64,000 nucleotides of DNA from Streptomyces qinzhouensis (GTDB lineage: Bacteria > Actinomycetota > Actinomycetes > Streptomycetales > Streptomycetaceae). The stretch lies in assembly GCF_007856155.1 (NCBI RefSeq), contig NZ_CP042266.1:3906001-3970000 (forward strand), read 5' to 3'. This document shows positions 62,606-64,000 of the stretch, piece by piece; the first letter of the stretch is position 1; the number at the start of each line of letters is the position of its first letter. The notes beneath the pieces are model-generated. The model had not been told where the DNA came from and ran no database searches. It saw only the letters and a list, made by a program, of their open reading frames with translations. The translations under genes were made by a program, and so were the position numbers.

Positions 62606-63166
62606 TCAGACCGTCGGCGGGCGGTCCAGGATCAGATCGCCCGCCCGCTGGAGGACTTCCAGGCGGCTGCGGCCGTTGTGGTCGGCGGCCAGGGTGTGGC
62701 GGGCCACCGTCATACAGAAGGCGAGCAGGCTGCGGGCCTCGACCTCGGCGGGGTCGGAGCAGAAGGTGCCGATCATCTCGCGCAGCAGCTCCATGCGCCG
62801 GTTGTCGACGCGGCGCAGGCGTTCGGCGACGGACGGGTCGCGGCGGGCCCAGTCGCGGACCGCGAGATCGACGGGGAGCAGTTCGTCGGAGAAGGTGAGC
62901 AGGCCCGCGCGCTGGATTTTGGTCTTGGGGTCGCCGCCCTCGCGTTCGATCTGTGCGAGCACCTCGTCGGTGCTCTCCCGCTCCCAGGTGTCGAGCAGCT
63001 CCGTCAGCAGGGCGTCGCGGTCCGCGAAGTACCCGTAGAAACCGCCCTTGGTGACGCCCAGCCGCTTGGCCAGTACCTCGACGCGGACGGCGTCCGGGCC
63101 GCCCTCGGCGAGCGCCCGCAGGCCCTCCTCGACCCAGCGGTCGCGCGGTGTGCGAGCTGCGCCCAC
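62606..63166 (-). CDS. TetR family regulator
   Basis: About 186 residues. HTH is ALAEGGPDAVRVEVLAKRLGVTKGGFYGYFADRDALLTELLDTWE. GTG 63166 fits GGTGGAG at ideal spacing; GTG 63178 is an alternative. It precedes the 228-aa gene. Two palindromes in the divergent region and two matching ones at 60.3 kb are its probable operators. Confidence 0.85.
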   Translation of the reverse strand: MGAARTPRDRWVEEGLRALAEGGPDAVRVEVLAKRLGVTKGGFYGYFADRDALLTELLDTWERESTDEVLAQIEREGGDPKTKIQRAGLLTFSDELLPVDLAVRDWARRDPSVAERLRRVDNRRMELLREMIGTFCSDPAEVEARSLLAFCMTVARHTLAADHNGRSRLEVLQRAGDLILDRPPTV

Positions 63167-63192
63167 GATGTGCTCCACCTCACTCGATACCG

Positions 63193-63246
63193 CGATATAC
63201 GGTGCCGTATATCGACGGCTAGGGTTGTTCTGTACGCCAGCGTATA
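63193..63246. promoter_or_regulatory. Two TetR-type operators in the tetR / DUF2867 divergent region
   Basis: A perfect palindrome with 10-bp arms CGATATACGG around TG (63193-63214) and TGTACG-N4-CGTATA (63231-63246). Centres 35 bp apart, nearly the same spacing as the pair at 60301-60350. Confidence 0.8.
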
Positions 63247-63264
63247 AGAGGGGAAGGCGTGGCC

Positions 63265-63864
63265 ATGAAACTTACCCGCACGGCCCATACCGAGCAGCCG
63301 TGGCGTATTCACGCCATCGCGCCCGACTTCCGGGTCGAGGACGTGTGGTCCTTCCGTACCCCCGGCGCCGGTCCCGGCGACTTCCCCGTGATGCTCGCCG
63401 CGATGCGCGCGGACGGCGATTTCGACCGGCAGCCGCCCGTGGTGCGGTTCCTCTTCGCGGTGCGCTGGAAACTGGGCGCGGTGCTCGGCTGGGACCGGTC
63501 GGACGCGGGCCTCGGGAAACGGGTCCGCTCCCTGCGGGAACGGTTGCCGGACGAGCTGCGGGACGCGGCCGTCGCACCGGAGCCCGGGGGCAGCCCGTTC
63601 ACCCCTCTCTACGATCTGCCCGATGAGTCGGTCCGGGAGCTGGCGAACAGTACCGGGCACTCCCTGATGCACCTGGGGTGGGCGCCGGTGGCGGGCGGCG
63701 GCGGGGAGTACGAGCTCCGGATGGCGGTCCTGGTGAAGCCCAACGGGCGTTCGGGCAGGCTCTATATGGCCCTCATCGCACCCTTCCGGTATCTGGTCGT
63801 CTATCCGGCGCTGACCCGCAAGTGGGAGCGCGCCTGGCGCGAACACGCGCGGGTGAACGGATAG
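63265..63864 (+). CDS. DUF2867 family protein
   Basis: 199 residues. AIAPDFRVEDVWSFRTPGAGPGDF, then RFLFAVRWKLGAVLGWDRSD, and YMALIAPFRYLVVYPALTRKWERAW are DUF2867 features. ATG 63265 with AGGGGAAGG upstream; GTG 63259 is possible. Divergent from the TetR gene with two operators between. Bases 63865-64000 contain nothing I can support. Confidence 0.8.
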   Translation: MKLTRTAHTEQPWRIHAIAPDFRVEDVWSFRTPGAGPGDFPVMLAAMRADGDFDRQPPVVRFLFAVRWKLGAVLGWDRSDAGLGKRVRSLRERLPDELRDAAVAPEPGGSPFTPLYDLPDESVRELANSTGHSLMHLGWAPVAGGGGEYELRMAVLVKPNGRSGRLYMALIAPFRYLVVYPALTRKWERAWREHARVNG

Positions 63865-64000
63865 GCAGCGTCCTCGGTGATGGGCTTCGCATGACGCGCC
63901 GGGCCTCGCTTCAGCCGGACGTGGGACGTTCCGCCGGCGGGCGGGGTGGGCCGGGAGTCCGGATCCGCCGTGGCCCCCCGTGGGTCCGCCGGCCCCCGAT

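Overview
The window is high-GC actinobacterial chromosome, almost certainly Streptomyces. Support comes from strong GC bias at third codon positions, frequent GTG/TTG starts, rare TTA codons, a branched-chain 2-oxoacid dehydrogenase operon, twin Ser/Thr kinases, a proteasome activator, a mycothiol-type DinB enzyme and WhiJ-like regulators. From memory, the order bkd operon, orphan NarL-type regulator, twin kinases, D-Ala-D-Ala carboxypeptidase and GntR regulator matches the S. coelicolor SCO3811-SCO3821 neighbourhood, and aspS sits nearby there too. I could not check this.

Region 1 (1-42.6 kb) looks like conserved core. In order it holds: an MFS exporter with a divergent ArsR-like regulator; bpa; a PadR-ABC ATPase-FtsX permease module; two divergent receptor-type Ser/Thr kinases; a flavin-binding-fold protein with an aminoglycoside-phosphotransferase-like kinase; a response regulator divergent from bkdABC; a D,D-carboxypeptidase divergent from a GntR-MFS pair; a DinB enzyme; a thioredoxin-NHL protein; two lipoproteins and an M18 peptidase; an acyl-CoA dehydrogenase divergent from an SseB protein; pirin, an AI-2E-type permease and an SGNH hydrolase; aspS; a PAS/GAF/SpoIIE/HATPase phosphatase; and an L,D-transpeptidase.

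Region 2 (42.8-54.8 kb) is accessory. It has two related HTH-TPR regulators, small conserved Streptomyces proteins, a decayed copy of one of them, and TetR/DUF4267 and MarR/amidohydrolase pairs with clear palindromic operators. A three-gene overlapping unit follows (69-aa protein, DUF6879, WhiJ-like DUF5753 regulator). Several genes here carry TTA codons, implying bldA control, which I did not see in the core genes.

Region 3 (54.9-59.2 kb) is a small sesquiterpene locus: a class I terpene synthase and a cytochrome P450 overlapping by ATGA, each with a TTA at codon 9. An HD-domain hydrolase and a divergent GlxA/AraC regulator lie next to it.

Region 4 (59.2-64 kb) holds a TetR-DUF6069 operon with a large compound palindrome, a parvulin, a DUF1801 protein, and two DUF2867-like genes. 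Those two genes and a TetR regulator share paired TnTACG-N4-CGTATA operators, which suggests a small local regulon.

The main candidates for novelty are the bldA-marked terpene/P450 pair, the DUF6879/WhiJ-like overlapping unit, the two-site TetR regulon at 60.3 and 63.2 kb, and an unusual density of short GC-rich tandem repeats at gene edges. No rRNA, tRNA, CRISPR array, insertion sequence or replication origin was recognised.
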